NCBI RefSeq assembly: GCF_036946125.1
Contig: NZ_JAQIJT010000002.1
Span: 837,001-901,000, forward strand
Direction of reading: 5' to 3'
DNA from: Sphingomonas adhaesiva
Lineage (GTDB): Bacteria; Pseudomonadota; Alphaproteobacteria; Sphingomonadales; Sphingomonadaceae
Length of the DNA stretch: 64,000 nucleotides
The notes below the pieces were generated by a model. That model saw only the letters and a list, made by a program, of their open reading frames with translations. It was not told where the DNA came from and did not search any database. Both the position numbers and the translations under genes were made by a program. This document shows, piece after piece, positions 52,443 to 61,471 of this stretch; within the stretch, counting starts at the first letter, position 1, and every line of letters begins with the position of its first letter.

Positions 52443-52706
52443 ATGGGGGATAGCGTGAAAATTCTCTATTTCGCCTGGGTGCGGGAGCGGGTCGGCGTGG
52501 CGGAGGAGGATGTGTCGCCGCCAACGGGCGTCGATACGGTCGCCGCGCTGATCGAATGGCTCGCCGCGCGGAGCGACGCGCATGCGGCGGCCTTCGCCGA
52601 GCGGCACCGGCTGCGCGCGGCGGTGGATCAGGCGTTCGTGCCGCTGGGCAGCCCGATCGCGGGTGCGCGCGAGGTCGCGATCTTTCCCCCGGTGACGGGC
52701 GGATGA
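52443..52706 (+). CDS. moaD: Molybdopterin synthase sulfur carrier subunit
   Basis: 87 residues, ubiquitin-like fold ending in the di-glycine tail GG that is activated as a thiocarboxylate (FPPVTGG). It supplies sulfur for molybdopterin. The stop overlaps the moaE start by 4 bases (ATGA). Confidence 0.93.
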   Translation: MGDSVKILYFAWVRERVGVAEEDVSPPTGVDTVAALIEWLAARSDAHAAAFAERHRLRAAVDQAFVPLGSPIAGAREVAIFPPVTGG

Positions 52707-53143
52707 TCCGCGTCCTGGTATCCCCCGAAGCGATCGACGCCGCCGCGGAGATGGCGGCGCTGGAAGCGGACGGCGGCGCGGTGGCGACCTTCACCGGGCT
52801 GGTGCGTGCCGACGACGGGGTCAGCGTGCTGGAGCTGGAACATTATCCGGGCGCGACCGAGGCGGCGCTGATGCGGCTGGTGGAGGAGGCGCGGGCGCGC
52901 TGGGGGCTGACGGCGGCGACGATCGTCCACCGCGTCGGCCCGATGCGGCCGGGCGAGCGGATCGTGTTCGTCGGAACCGCCTCCGCCCACCGCGCCGCGG
53001 CGCTGGAGGCGTGCGCCTATCTGATCGACCGGCTGAAGACCGATGCGCCGTTCTGGAAGCGCGAGACGGTCGGCGACGAGACACGCTGGGTCGAGGCGCG
53101 CGCGCATGACGAGGCCGCGGCGCAGCGCTGGCGCGACGGATGA
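52703..53143 (+). CDS. moaE: Molybdopterin synthase catalytic subunit
   Basis: 146 residues. The segment HRVGPMRPGERIVFVG and the catalytic lysine region LKTDAPFWKRE, with Trp-Lys-Arg typical of MoaE, convert cyclic pyranopterin phosphate to molybdopterin together with MoaD. The active lysine is in KTDAPFW. Confidence 0.95.
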   Translation: MIRVLVSPEAIDAAAEMAALEADGGAVATFTGLVRADDGVSVLELEHYPGATEAALMRLVEEARARWGLTAATIVHRVGPMRPGERIVFVGTASAHRAAALEACAYLIDRLKTDAPFWKRETVGDETRWVEARAHDEAAAQRWRDG

Positions 53144-53221
53144 CCGGCTATCCGCGCGGCAAGCAAATCTTTCATACTCCCCTCCATCGGTAGGATATGA
53201 TCGCGCCCACGGAGGTGAGCG

Positions 53222-54187
53222 ATGATCCCCAGGCTGGTTGATGCGCAGGACGATGCCGTGGTCTCGCCGATCGGCGAGGCGGTCGCGGCGCTGCGGCGGG
53301 CGCGGCAGGACTGGCGCGCGCGGCACGACGTGGGGCGGCGTCCGGCGAGCTTCCCCGCGCGCGGCGCGATCGAGGGGGCGGTGGAGCTGCTGTCCGCGGC
53401 GCTGTATCCGCGCCGGCTGGGGCAGTTCCGCGGTACGGAGGGCGAGGAAGACCGCTTCGTCGCGGCCAAGCTGCTGACCGCGGCGACGATGCTGGAGCGC
53501 GAGATCGCGGCGGAGCTCGGCTATTGGGAGGCCGAGGCGCGCAGCGGTGCGTTCGAGCGCGATCAGGCGGCGACGATCGTGCGGCTGTTCGTCGCCGAGC
53601 TGGGCGACATCCGCCAGCTGATCGACAGCGACGTCGAGGCGGCGTTCCTGGGCGATCCCGCCGCGCGCAGCGTCGACGAGATCCTGGTGTGCTACCCCGG
53701 GGCGATCGCCAGCCTTCATCACCGTATCGCGCACCGGCTGTACGCGCTGGGAGCGCCGATCGCCGCGCGGATGGTGTCCGAGCTGGCGAACGAGCGCACC
53801 GGGATCGACATCCATCCGGGGGCGACGATCGGCGCGTCCTTCTTCATCGACCATGGCACCGGCGTCGTCGTCGGCGAGACCGCGATCATCGGCGCGCGGG
53901 TGCGGCTGTACCAGCATGTCACGCTGGGCGCGCGCACGCCGCTGGCGGATGCCGCGCCGGGGCCGCGCGACCGCTTCGCGCGGCATCCGATCGTCGAGGA
54001 CGACGTCGTCATCTATGCCGGATCGACGATCCTGGGGCGCGTCACGATCGGCGCGGGCGCGGTGATCGGCGGCAACGTCTGGTTGCTGGAGGATGTCGCG
54101 CCGGGCGCGACGGTGGTCCAGCCTGCGGCGCGCATCCTGCCGCGCGGCGAGGGCGATGCGGTACGCGAGGTGCTGCTGGATGGCTGA
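53222..54187 (+). CDS. epsC: Serine O-acetyltransferase (EpsC type)
   Basis: 321 residues, longer than CysE (about 270). The N-terminal helical domain is followed by a left-handed beta-helix of hexapeptide repeats with GIDIHPGATIGASFFIDHGTGVVVGETAIIG. It acetylates serine for cysteine synthesis. ATG 53222 follows CGGAGGTGAGCG, a strong ribosome-binding site. It overlaps the next gene by 8 bp. Confidence 0.92.
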   Translation: MIPRLVDAQDDAVVSPIGEAVAALRRARQDWRARHDVGRRPASFPARGAIEGAVELLSAALYPRRLGQFRGTEGEEDRFVAAKLLTAATMLEREIAAELGYWEAEARSGAFERDQAATIVRLFVAELGDIRQLIDSDVEAAFLGDPAARSVDEILVCYPGAIASLHHRIAHRLYALGAPIAARMVSELANERTGIDIHPGATIGASFFIDHGTGVVVGETAIIGARVRLYQHVTLGARTPLADAAPGPRDRFARHPIVEDDVVIYAGSTILGRVTIGAGAVIGGNVWLLEDVAPGATVVQPAARILPRGEGDAVREVLLDG

Positions 54188-54935
54188 CACCGCACGCAGG
54201 CCGGTGATCGGGGTGCTGTGCTGCAACGAGGTGGCGCAGCGCCCGATCCAGTCGGTGGCGACCCGCTTCGTCGCGCCGCTGGCGCGCTGGTCGGGGGCGA
54301 CGGTGCTGCTGGTGCCGGCGGTGATCGAAACCAGCGACGCGGCGGCGCTGACCGCGGTGCTGGACGGGGTGCTGCTGACGGGATCGCGCTCCAACGTGGC
54401 GCCGGCGCGCTATGGCAGCGATGCGGCGGAGGCGGCGCTCGACCCGGCGCGCGACGAAGTGGCGCTGGCGCTGGCGGGCGCGATGATCGAGGCGGGCAAG
54501 CCGGTGTTCGGCATCTGCCGCGGGTTGCAGGAGATCAACGTGCTGTTCGGCGGGACGCTGTCGCGGTGCTGCCCCGGCCATCTGAACGGCGGGTGGCAGC
54601 ATCAGGAATATGAGGCGCTGTTCGACCATCGCCACGAGGTGCGGCTGTCGGATGGCGGCGTGCTGGCGCGGGCGACCGGCGCACGGCGGCTGACGGTCAA
54701 TTCGGTCCACGAGCAGGCGGTCGACCGGCTGGGGGCGGGGCTGTCGATCGAGGCGCGGGCGGCGGACGACGGTGTGATCGAGGCGGTGTCGGCGCGACCC
54801 TGCGGTGCGGATGTGCTGGGGGTGCAATGGCATCCGGAGTGGGACGTGGGCGGGAGCGTGGCGAGCCAGCGGTTCTTCGGGCTGGTGGGGGCGGCGTTGC
54901 GAGGGGAACAGGTCGCGCCATTGCGGGTGTCGTGA
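54180..54935 (+). CDS. Class I glutamine amidotransferase, gamma-glutamyl-GABA hydrolase-like
   Basis: 251 residues. The triad includes Cys113 in GICRGLQEIN and a His-Glu pair in VQWHPEWD. In family C26 such proteins cleave gamma-glutamyl amides (PuuD-like) or gamma-glutamyl metabolites. It overlaps the serine acetyltransferase by 8 bp and is probably co-expressed with it. Confidence 0.88.
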   Translation: MADTARRPVIGVLCCNEVAQRPIQSVATRFVAPLARWSGATVLLVPAVIETSDAAALTAVLDGVLLTGSRSNVAPARYGSDAAEAALDPARDEVALALAGAMIEAGKPVFGICRGLQEINVLFGGTLSRCCPGHLNGGWQHQEYEALFDHRHEVRLSDGGVLARATGARRLTVNSVHEQAVDRLGAGLSIEARAADDGVIEAVSARPCGADVLGVQWHPEWDVGGSVASQRFFGLVGAALRGEQVAPLRVS

Positions 54936-54998
54936 AGGAATACAGAACGTCGTGCGTGTGGCCGCGGATTGCTTCGCGGCACTCGCAACGACGGACGG

Positions 54999-55619
54999 TC
55001 AGGGTCGTTGTGCGGCGCGGGCGGACCGATAGCCTTCGCGGGCGGTCAGGCGTTGCCAGTAAGCCGTAATGGCGGGCGGGAAGTCCGTATCCAGCTTCAG
55101 CGTGCGGGCCAGCAATAGCGCATAACCGACGGAAATGTCGGCCATCGTGAAGCGATCCTCACACAGATACTCACGTCCGTCCGACAACGCCGCATCGACC
55201 GAGCGGAGGCGGGAGAGGAACCAGCGGGCATAGTCGTCGGCGACCTGGGGCAGGCGGCGTTCCTCCGGCTCCAGCAGGCGGTAGCGCAGCACCAGCGTCT
55301 GCGGGAAGGTGAGCGTCGCCTCGCCGCGGTGGAGCCAGTCGAGATAGGCGCCGTAATCCGTCTCGTGCGGGGCGACGGCGAGCGGGGAAGGGCCGTGGCG
55401 ATGCGCGAGATAGTCGCAGATCGCGGCCGATTCCGTCATCCGCGTGGCGCCGTCGACCAGCAGCGGGATGGTGCCGAGCGGGTTCTGCTCCAGATATTCG
55501 GGCTGACGCACCCGCGGCGGAAACGCAAGGAGGTGGAGGCGATAGGGCACGCCCAGCTCCTCCAGCGCCCAGAGCGGGCGGAACGAGCGCGCGTCAGCGC
55601 AATGCCACAGTTCGATCAT
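54999..55619 (-). CDS. Glutathione S-transferase
   Basis: 206 residues with the N-terminal WHCADARSFRPLWALEELGVPYRL (Ser-type catalytic residue likely in SFRPL), cis-Pro loop NPLGTIPLLVDG and C-terminal helical domain. The substrate is unknown. It is 11 bp from the carboxylase stop on the same strand and may share its transcript. Confidence 0.87.
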   Translation of the reverse strand: MIELWHCADARSFRPLWALEELGVPYRLHLLAFPPRVRQPEYLEQNPLGTIPLLVDGATRMTESAAICDYLAHRHGPSPLAVAPHETDYGAYLDWLHRGEATLTFPQTLVLRYRLLEPEERRLPQVADDYARWFLSRLRSVDAALSDGREYLCEDRFTMADISVGYALLLARTLKLDTDFPPAITAYWQRLTAREGYRSARAAQRP

Positions 55620-55630
55620 GGGGAAAGCCT

Positions 55631-58600
55631 CTACCAGCTGTCGATGAAGCGGCCGGAACGGCGCGCCGGGGAAGCGGACAGCGCGCGGATCAGCCAGGCG
55701 CGGGTGTCGGCGGGGTCGATCACCGCGTCGATTTCCAGCACGCGCGCGATCGAGATCGCCTTGCCGCGTTCGTAGCTGTGGGCGACCAGTTCGCGGTAGC
55801 GCGCCTCGCGCGCGTCGCTGTCGTCGATCGCCTCCAGCTCCTTGCGGTAGCCGAGGCGGACCGCGCCTTCGAGGCCCATGCCGCCGAACTCGCCGGTCGG
55901 CCAGGAGATGGTGAAGGCATTCGCCTGTAGCGAGCCGCCCGCCATCGCCTGCGCGCCGAGCCCGTAGGCCTTGCGCAGGACGACGCAGAGGACCGGGACC
56001 GACAGTTGCGCGGCGGCGAGGAACATGCGCGCGCCGTGGCGGATCGGGGCGGTCCTCTCCGCATCGGGGCCGACCATGAAGCCCGGCGTGTCGCACAGCG
56101 AGACGATCGGCCAGCCGAAGGCGTCGCACAGCTGCATGAAGCGCGCGGCCTTGTCCGCGCCGTCGCTGTCGATCGCGCCGGAGAGATGGCGGCAGTCGTT
56201 GGCGAGGATACCGACCGCGCGGCCGTCGATGCGCGCGAGCCCCGTGACCATGCCGGGGGCGAACCCCCCGCGCAGCTCGATGAAGGTGCCGGTATCGATT
56301 AGCCCGGTGATCGCGGCGCGCACGTCGAAGACGCGCAGGCGGTTCTCCGGCACGACATGGCGCAGCAGGCGCTGGTCGGGGTGCGCGGCGTCGGAGAGGC
56401 GGCCCTGGAACAGGCCGAGCAGCGCCCTGGCCTGCGCGGTCGCTTCCGCCTCGTCCTCGACCAGCAGGTCGATGACGCCATTCTGCCACTGTACCTGCGC
56501 CGGGCCGACCTCGGTGGGCGCGAAGACGCCGAGCCCGCCGCCCTCGATCATCGCGGGGCCGCCCATGCCGAGATGCGCGGTGCGGGTGGCGATGGTGATG
56601 TCGCAGCAGCCGTACAGGACGGCGTTGCCCGCGAAGGAGAAGCCGGTGGTGATGCCGATCCGCGGCGCAACGCCCGACAGCGCGGCGAAGCTGCGGAAGG
56701 TCGGCGTGTCGAGCCCCGAGACGCCGAGCGCATCGACGTCGCCGGGGCGTCCGCCGCCGCCCTCGGTATAGAAGACGATCGGCAGCTTCTGCGCCTCCGC
56801 GACCATCAGCATGCGGTCGGTCTTGCGGTGGTTGTTGTGCCCCTGCGTACCCGCCAGCACCATATAGTCGTAGGCGAGACCGAGGCAGGCGGTGGCATCG
56901 GCGCCGAAGGTGCCGGCGTTGACGGTGCCGATGCCGCCGACCAGCCCGTCGTGCGGCGTGTTGGCGACGAGGTCGTCCAGCGAACGGCGGCGGCGCTGCG
57001 CGGCGATGGCGAGCGCGCCATATTCGACGAAGCTGCCGGGGTCGAAGAGGTCGGCGATGTTCTCGCGCGCGGTGCGCTGCCCGGCGGCATGGCGGCGCGC
57101 GACGCGGTCGATGCGGGCGGCGTCGCGGCCGTGGGCGTGGGCGGCGATCGTCTCCGCAAGGTCGGGACGGATCGTGTCGGGGTCGAGCGCTGCAACCGTG
57201 TCGGGCACCGCGCCGTCGCTGTCGGCCGCGTCGAGCAGGACGATCGGGGCACCCTGGGCGACGACCTGTCCGCGGGTGCCGGCGAGCGCGCGGACGACGC
57301 CCGCGACGGGGGCGAGGACGGCGTGCTGCATCTTCAGCGCCTCGATCGTCGCGACCTCCGCACCGGCGGCGATGCGATCGCCGATCGCGACCGCGACGTC
57401 GACCAGGACGCCGGACAAGGGGGCGGCAGCGGCGGCGGGGTCTTCGGCGGTGGCGGCCGTCGCTGCGGTGGCGAAGTCGGCGACGTGGCGATCGAACCAG
57501 CCGGTATCGACGGCGTGGCGGGCGACCTCGTCGCGGTCGAGGACGGCGCGCAGGAGCGGCAGGTTGGTGGCGACGCCGTCGACCGCGCATTCGCGCGCGG
57601 CGAGGCGCGCGCGGGCCAGCGCGTCGGGCCAATCCGAGCCGCGGGCGACGAGCTTCGCGACGAGCGAGTCGAAACGCGGGTCGATCGCCCCGCCGGTGGC
57701 GAGCGCCGCATCGACCCGCACGCCGCGTCCGCCGGGGGGTGCGAAGCGCGTGACGGTGCCGGCGGCGGGGTGGATCGCGCCATCGGCCGCCAGCGTCTCC
57801 GCGGCGAGGCGCAACTCGATCGCGACGCCGTGCTCGGGCGGGATCGCGGGGAGGGTATCGCCCTGCGCCAGACGCAGCTGGAGCGCGACGAGGTCGAGGC
57901 CGGTCACCTCCTCGGTGACGGTATGCTCGACCTGGAGGCGGGGGTTCACCTCCAGGAAGTAGAAGGCATCGCCATCGACCAGGAATTCGGCGGTGGCGAG
58001 ACCGACGTAATCGGTGCCGGCGAGCAGGCGGCAGGCGGCGTCGCACAGGCGGTCGGCGAGGCCCGGAGCGAGCCCTTGGGCCGGTGCGATCTCGACGAAC
58101 TTCTGGTGGCGGCGCTGGAGCGAGCAGTCGCGGGTACCGAGTGCCGCGACACGGCCGCGCGCATCGGCGGCAAGCTGAACCTCGATATGGCGGGCGCTGG
58201 ACAGGTGGCGCTCGACGATGACGGTGCCGTCGCCGAACGCGGCCTGCGCCTCGCGCGTGGCGGCGGCGATCGCGGCCTCCAGCGCGGACGCGTCGCGGAC
58301 GATGCGGATGCCGCGACCGCCGCCGCCGGCGACCGCCTTCACCACGACGGCGCCGTGGGCGAGCGCGGCATCGCCCTCCTCCAGCACGGGGACGGCGACG
58401 GCGCGGGCCTGTGCCTTCGCCGCGGCCTTGTCGCCGAACAGGGCAAGGGCGGCGGGGGAGGGGCCGATGAAGGTGATGCCCGCATCGGCACAGGCGGCGG
58501 CGAAGGCGGCGCTTTCGCTGAGGAAGCCGTAGCCGGGGTGGATCGCGTCGCACGCGGCGCCCTGCGCGGCGGCGATGACGGCGGCGATGTCGAGATAGGC

Positions 58601-58768
58601 GGCGGCGCCGGTGCCGGGGAGCGCGACCGCATCGTCGGCGATGGCGAGGTGGGCGGCGGCGTCCTCATCCGCGGCATGGATCGCGACGGTGGCGAGACCC
58701 TGCGTGGCGGCGGTGCGCGCGATGCGGAGCGCGATTTCGCCGCGGTTGGCGATCAGCAGGCGGTGCAT
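55631..58768 (-). CDS. Single-chain biotin-dependent acyl-CoA carboxylase (BC-BCCP-CT fusion)
   Basis: 1045 residues that fold all activities into one chain. The biotin carboxylase domain covers about 1-435 (LLIANRGEIALRIART at 3-18, ATP-grasp loop AVAGGGGRGIR). A biotin carrier domain covers about 450-520 with the biotinyl Lys479 in EALKMQHA. The carboxyltransferase domain covers about 540-1045 (N-CT GGGRP, C-CT with CDTPGFMVGP). This layout is known for long-chain acyl-CoA carboxylases such as those of mycobacteria and purple bacteria, which make dicarboxylic-type or malonyl/methylmalonyl products; the substrate here cannot be read off. No separate accA/B/C/D-type subunit genes are adjacent. 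Confidence 0.9.
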   Translation of the reverse strand: MHRLLIANRGEIALRIARTAATQGLATVAIHAADEDAAAHLAIADDAVALPGTGAAAYLDIAAVIAAAQGAACDAIHPGYGFLSESAAFAAACADAGITFIGPSPAALALFGDKAAAKAQARAVAVPVLEEGDAALAHGAVVVKAVAGGGGRGIRIVRDASALEAAIAAATREAQAAFGDGTVIVERHLSSARHIEVQLAADARGRVAALGTRDCSLQRRHQKFVEIAPAQGLAPGLADRLCDAACRLLAGTDYVGLATAEFLVDGDAFYFLEVNPRLQVEHTVTEEVTGLDLVALQLRLAQGDTLPAIPPEHGVAIELRLAAETLAADGAIHPAAGTVTRFAPPGGRGVRVDAALATGGAIDPRFDSLVAKLVARGSDWPDALARARLAARECAVDGVATNLPLLRAVLDRDEVARHAVDTGWFDRHVADFATAATAATAEDPAAAAAPLSGVLVDVAVAIGDRIAAGAEVATIEALKMQHAVLAPVAGVVRALAGTRGQVVAQGAPIVLLDAADSDGAVPDTVAALDPDTIRPDLAETIAAHAHGRDAARIDRVARRHAAGQRTARENIADLFDPGSFVEYGALAIAAQRRRRSLDDLVANTPHDGLVGGIGTVNAGTFGADATACLGLAYDYMVLAGTQGHNNHRKTDRMLMVAEAQKLPIVFYTEGGGGRPGDVDALGVSGLDTPTFRSFAALSGVAPRIGITTGFSFAGNAVLYGCCDITIATRTAHLGMGGPAMIEGGGLGVFAPTEVGPAQVQWQNGVIDLLVEDEAEATAQARALLGLFQGRLSDAAHPDQRLLRHVVPENRLRVFDVRAAITGLIDTGTFIELRGGFAPGMVTGLARIDGRAVGILANDCRHLSGAIDSDGADKAARFMQLCDAFGWPIVSLCDTPGFMVGPDAERTAPIRHGARMFLAAAQLSVPVLCVVLRKAYGLGAQAMAGGSLQANAFTISWPTGEFGGMGLEGAVRLGYRKELEAIDDSDAREARYRELVAHSYERGKAISIARVLEIDAVIDPADTRAWLIRALSASPARRSGRFIDSW

Positions 58769-58823
58769 CCTGTCTCCTCGTGGTCTGGCGTGTCACCCCG
58801 GGGTGACAAAGAACCGGGCATTC

Positions 58824-59369
58824 CTACCGCCGCGCTCCCGCATCCAGCGCGGGGACGAGGCGGGCGGCGTCGGCGGGGTCGATGCCGGGGCGGGGGCCGG
58901 CGGAGATGGTTTCCTCGCCGCGCATCGCGCGTCCGGCGCGCAGGATTGCCTCCGCCAGCCGGGGATAGATGCCGCAGCGACAGATGTTGGTGATGGTGGC
59001 GCCGATCGCCTCCTCCGACGGGGAGGGATCGCGCTTCAGCAGCGCCGCGGCGGCCATGACGATGCCGGGGATGCAGAAGCCGCACTGGGGCACGTTGTCC
59101 GCGATCAGCGCGAGCTGGACGGGGTGCGAGCGCTCACGCGACAGCCCCTCGATCGTGGTGACGAAGGTGCCCTCCGCGCTGGACAGCGGCACCTGGCAGG
59201 AGCGGACCGCGCGACCGTCGACATGGACGGTGCACGCGCCGCACGACCCGCTGCCGCAGCCGTATTTGGCCCCCGTCAGGTTGCTGGCGTCGCGCAGCGC
59301 CCACAGCAACGGGGTGTCGGGGGCCATCAGATACTGAACGGCTTCGTTGTTGACGGTGAGGCGGGTCAT
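58824..59369 (-). CDS. (2Fe-2S)-binding subunit of a xanthine oxidase family enzyme
   Basis: 181 residues with the plant-type [2Fe-2S] ligands Cys38, Cys43, Cys46 and Cys58 and the second cluster Cys96, Cys99, Cys130 and Cys132 (QCGFC and CRC). The usual molybdopterin-binding large subunit and the FAD subunit are not adjacent, so it is unpaired in the window. It resembles IorA of isoquinoline-1-oxidoreductases; with moaD/moaE nearby (6 kb) a molybdoenzyme elsewhere is likely. Confidence 0.9.
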   Translation of the reverse strand: MTRLTVNNEAVQYLMAPDTPLLWALRDASNLTGAKYGCGSGSCGACTVHVDGRAVRSCQVPLSSAEGTFVTTIEGLSRERSHPVQLALIADNVPQCGFCIPGIVMAAAALLKRDPSPSEEAIGATITNICRCGIYPRLAEAILRAGRAMRGEETISAGPRPGIDPADAARLVPALDAGARR

Positions 59370-59387
59370 AGGTGCGCCAGACTATCG

Positions 59388-60509
59388 TCAAAAGCCGAGG
59401 TCTGCGACCTCCGCGTCGGAGAAGCCGAGGTGGCGCAGGACCGCGGCGTCCTCGCGCTCGCCGGCCATCCTGGGGGGGACCGTCCGGCTGACCGAATAAC
59501 GGGGCGCGGGGGCGGGCTGGTCGACGCCGCCGGCGTTGACGAAGGCGCCGCGCGCGACATTGTGCGGGTCGGCCAGCGCATCCTCGAACCCCAGCACGGG
59601 GGCGAAGCAGATGTCGTGGCCCTTGAAGAGGGCGACCCATTCGTCGCGCGTCTTCGTCCTGAACAGCGCGGTTACCTCATCCTTCAGCGCGGGCCAGCCG
59701 CGCGGGTCCATCTGTGCGTCCCATTTGGCGTCGTCGAGCCCGACGACCTTGCGGAATTCGGCGTAGAATTGCGGCTCGATCGCGCCGAGCGAGACGAACT
59801 TGCCGTCCGCGGTCTCATAGGTGTCGTAGAAGTGCGCGGCGGTATCGAGCAGGTTGGTGCCGCGCTCGTCGCTCCAGCGGCCCATCGCGCGAAAGCCCCA
59901 CATCATGCTCATCAGCACCGACGACCCCTCGGTCATGGCGGCGTCGACCACCTGGCCCTGGCCGGTGCGCTGCGCGTGGAGGAGCGCGGCGAGCATCCCG
60001 AAGACGAGGAACATGCCGCCGCCGCCGAAGTCGCCCGCGAGGTTGATCGGCGGCGTCGGCTTCTCGCCCGCGCGGCCCAGCGCGTGGAGCACGCCGGAGA
60101 TGGCGATATAATTGATGTCGTGACCCGGCTCGGGCGCCATCGGGCCGGTCTGGCCCCAGCCGGTCATGCGCCCGTAGACCAGCTTCGGATTGTCGCCGAT
60201 CAGCACGTCGGGACCGAGCCCGAGCCGCTCCATCACGCCGGGTCGGAACCCCTCGATGATCGCGTCCGCCTCCTTGACGATGCGGCGCACCGCCGCGATC
60301 GAGGCGGGGTTTTTCAGATCGAGCGAGACGGAGCGGCGGTTGCGCAGCAAGGGATCGCGCGCATCGGCGGAGAAGCTGAGCCCCGGACGGCCGCGATCGA
60401 TGCGGATCACCTCCGCCCCGTGATCGGCCAGCATCATGCCCGCGAACGGTCCCGGTCCGATCCCGGCGAATTCCACCACGCGAATGCCGTCCAACGGTCC
60501 GGTGCTCAT
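59388..60509 (-). CDS. CaiB/BaiF family CoA-transferase: alpha-methylacyl-CoA racemase-like
   Basis: 373 residues. The GHDINYIA motif contains His130 and Asp131, and GDFGGGG contains Asp160, the pair matching catalytic His126 and Asp156 of the Mycobacterium tuberculosis alpha-methylacyl-CoA racemase. That points to epimerisation of 2-methyl branched acyl-CoA, needed to degrade branched lipids. GGGAGAGGG supports ATG 60509. It is between the [2Fe-2S] gene and a PilZ-like gene, all on the minus strand. Confidence 0.88.
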   Translation of the reverse strand: MSTGPLDGIRVVEFAGIGPGPFAGMMLADHGAEVIRIDRGRPGLSFSADARDPLLRNRRSVSLDLKNPASIAAVRRIVKEADAIIEGFRPGVMERLGLGPDVLIGDNPKLVYGRMTGWGQTGPMAPEPGHDINYIAISGVLHALGRAGEKPTPPINLAGDFGGGGMFLVFGMLAALLHAQRTGQGQVVDAAMTEGSSVLMSMMWGFRAMGRWSDERGTNLLDTAAHFYDTYETADGKFVSLGAIEPQFYAEFRKVVGLDDAKWDAQMDPRGWPALKDEVTALFRTKTRDEWVALFKGHDICFAPVLGFEDALADPHNVARGAFVNAGGVDQPAPAPRYSVSRTVPPRMAGEREDAAVLRHLGFSDAEVADLGF

Positions 60510-60635
60510 ATTCCCTCTCCCGACGATCCTAGTTCGGACGAGTGCGTACCGTGGCCGGGGAGGGAGCACAACAAAAGTTATGGCGAAGTCGTGGTATGGG
60601 TGGGCGGGTGTCCCCGGCGAGATGTCGCCAGGACG

Positions 60636-60672
60636 CTACCCACCCCCGCCCCCTCCCTGACAGGAAGGGGAG
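60636..60672. repeat. Single arm of the family 4 repeat
   Basis: Direct relative of the arm at 24781, with GCCCCCTCCCTGACAGGAAG and a flanking GACGCTACCCACCC. It ends 10 bp before the PilZ-like gene stop. Confidence 0.5.
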
Positions 60673-60682
60673 GCTATTGGGA

Positions 60683-61069
60683 TCAGCTGCGGCGGTAGGG
60701 GTTGTTGATGTGCTGCATCCAGCCGGCGCTGGCCGCGGGCGTGGGGCGCGACGGGGGCGGCGCCGCTGCAGGGGGCGCCGATGCAGCGGTGCGCGGGCGC
60801 GGCTGACGCGCGACGGCGAGGTCGATCAGCTTGTCGAAATGCAGCCCGGCGAGCCGCGGGTTGGCCCATTTCACCTGCGCCGACAGCGGACGCAGCGCCC
60901 CCATCAGGACGGTGACGGCGTCGCCTTCGACCAGACCGGCGTGATTGTCGATGCAGGCGCCGGTGGCCGACAGATTGCGCACGCGGCACTCCACCGGCTC
61001 CGATCCGTTCTCGATCGCGGCGTAGAGGATCACGCTGCTGCGGGCTTCACGGGCGGGGGCGTGCGACAT
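60683..61069 (-). CDS. PilZ-domain-like protein
   Basis: 128 residues. An N-terminal PilZ-type fold is suggested by REARSSV, in place of RxxxR, and by NLSATGACID, matching the [D/N]xSxxG motif; a Pro/Ala-rich low-complexity tail follows (about 90-115). PilZ domains bind cyclic di-GMP, but the imperfect Arg motif makes binding uncertain. The gene has no clear operon partner. Confidence 0.7.
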   Translation of the reverse strand: MSHAPAREARSSVILYAAIENGSEPVECRVRNLSATGACIDNHAGLVEGDAVTVLMGALRPLSAQVKWANPRLAGLHFDKLIDLAVARQPRPRTAASAPPAAAPPPSRPTPAASAGWMQHINNPYRRS

Positions 61070-61126
61070 GCGCGCGGGAATAGCGCAGACGGGGTCAACG
61101 CGGGGTTAACGGGGGCGTCGTCGGGG

Positions 61127-61471
61127 TCAGAGCTCGTGGGCGTATCGGGGCTGGTCGATCGCGAGCGCGTCGAGCGCGCAGGCGCGTAGATGGGCGACGA
61201 GGGCGGGGTCGTCGGGGGCGATGCGGCCCTCGCGCAGCGCCGCGACCAGCAGCGCGTCGAGCGAGTCGCGGGTGCCGCCCTCCTCCCCCAGGAGCGCGCG
61301 CAGCCGGTCGGCGGCGCGGGCATCCGCCGCGGGGCCGAGCGCCATATCGCGTGCGGCGATCTCCAGCGCGTTGCGGGCGACGCGCAGCGCGAAGCCGCCG
61401 GCCTTCCCGTCGACCGGCAGCCAGGCGGCGACGCCCGCGACCAGCGCCTGTGCGGTGGGGTGCGTCAGCAT
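61127..61471 (-). CDS. DUF6285 family protein
   Basis: 114 residues, largely helical, with LVAGVAAWLPVDGKAGGFALRVARNALEIAARDM. It overlaps the last 7 bp of the kinase gene upstream and must be its partner. As I recall, the small protein LvaB, which works with the kinase LvaA in the Pseudomonas putida levulinate pathway, belongs to this family. The assignment rests on the paired position as much as on the sequence. Confidence 0.7.
   Translation of the reverse strand: MLTHPTAQALVAGVAAWLPVDGKAGGFALRVARNALEIAARDMALGPAADARAADRLRALLGEEGGTRDSLDALLVAALREGRIAPDDPALVAHLRACALDALAIDQPRYAHEL

Noticed and set aside
56357..58993. Plus-strand frame of 878 codons opposite the acyl-CoA carboxylase
   Set aside because: Antisense shadow of a protein with intact family motifs.
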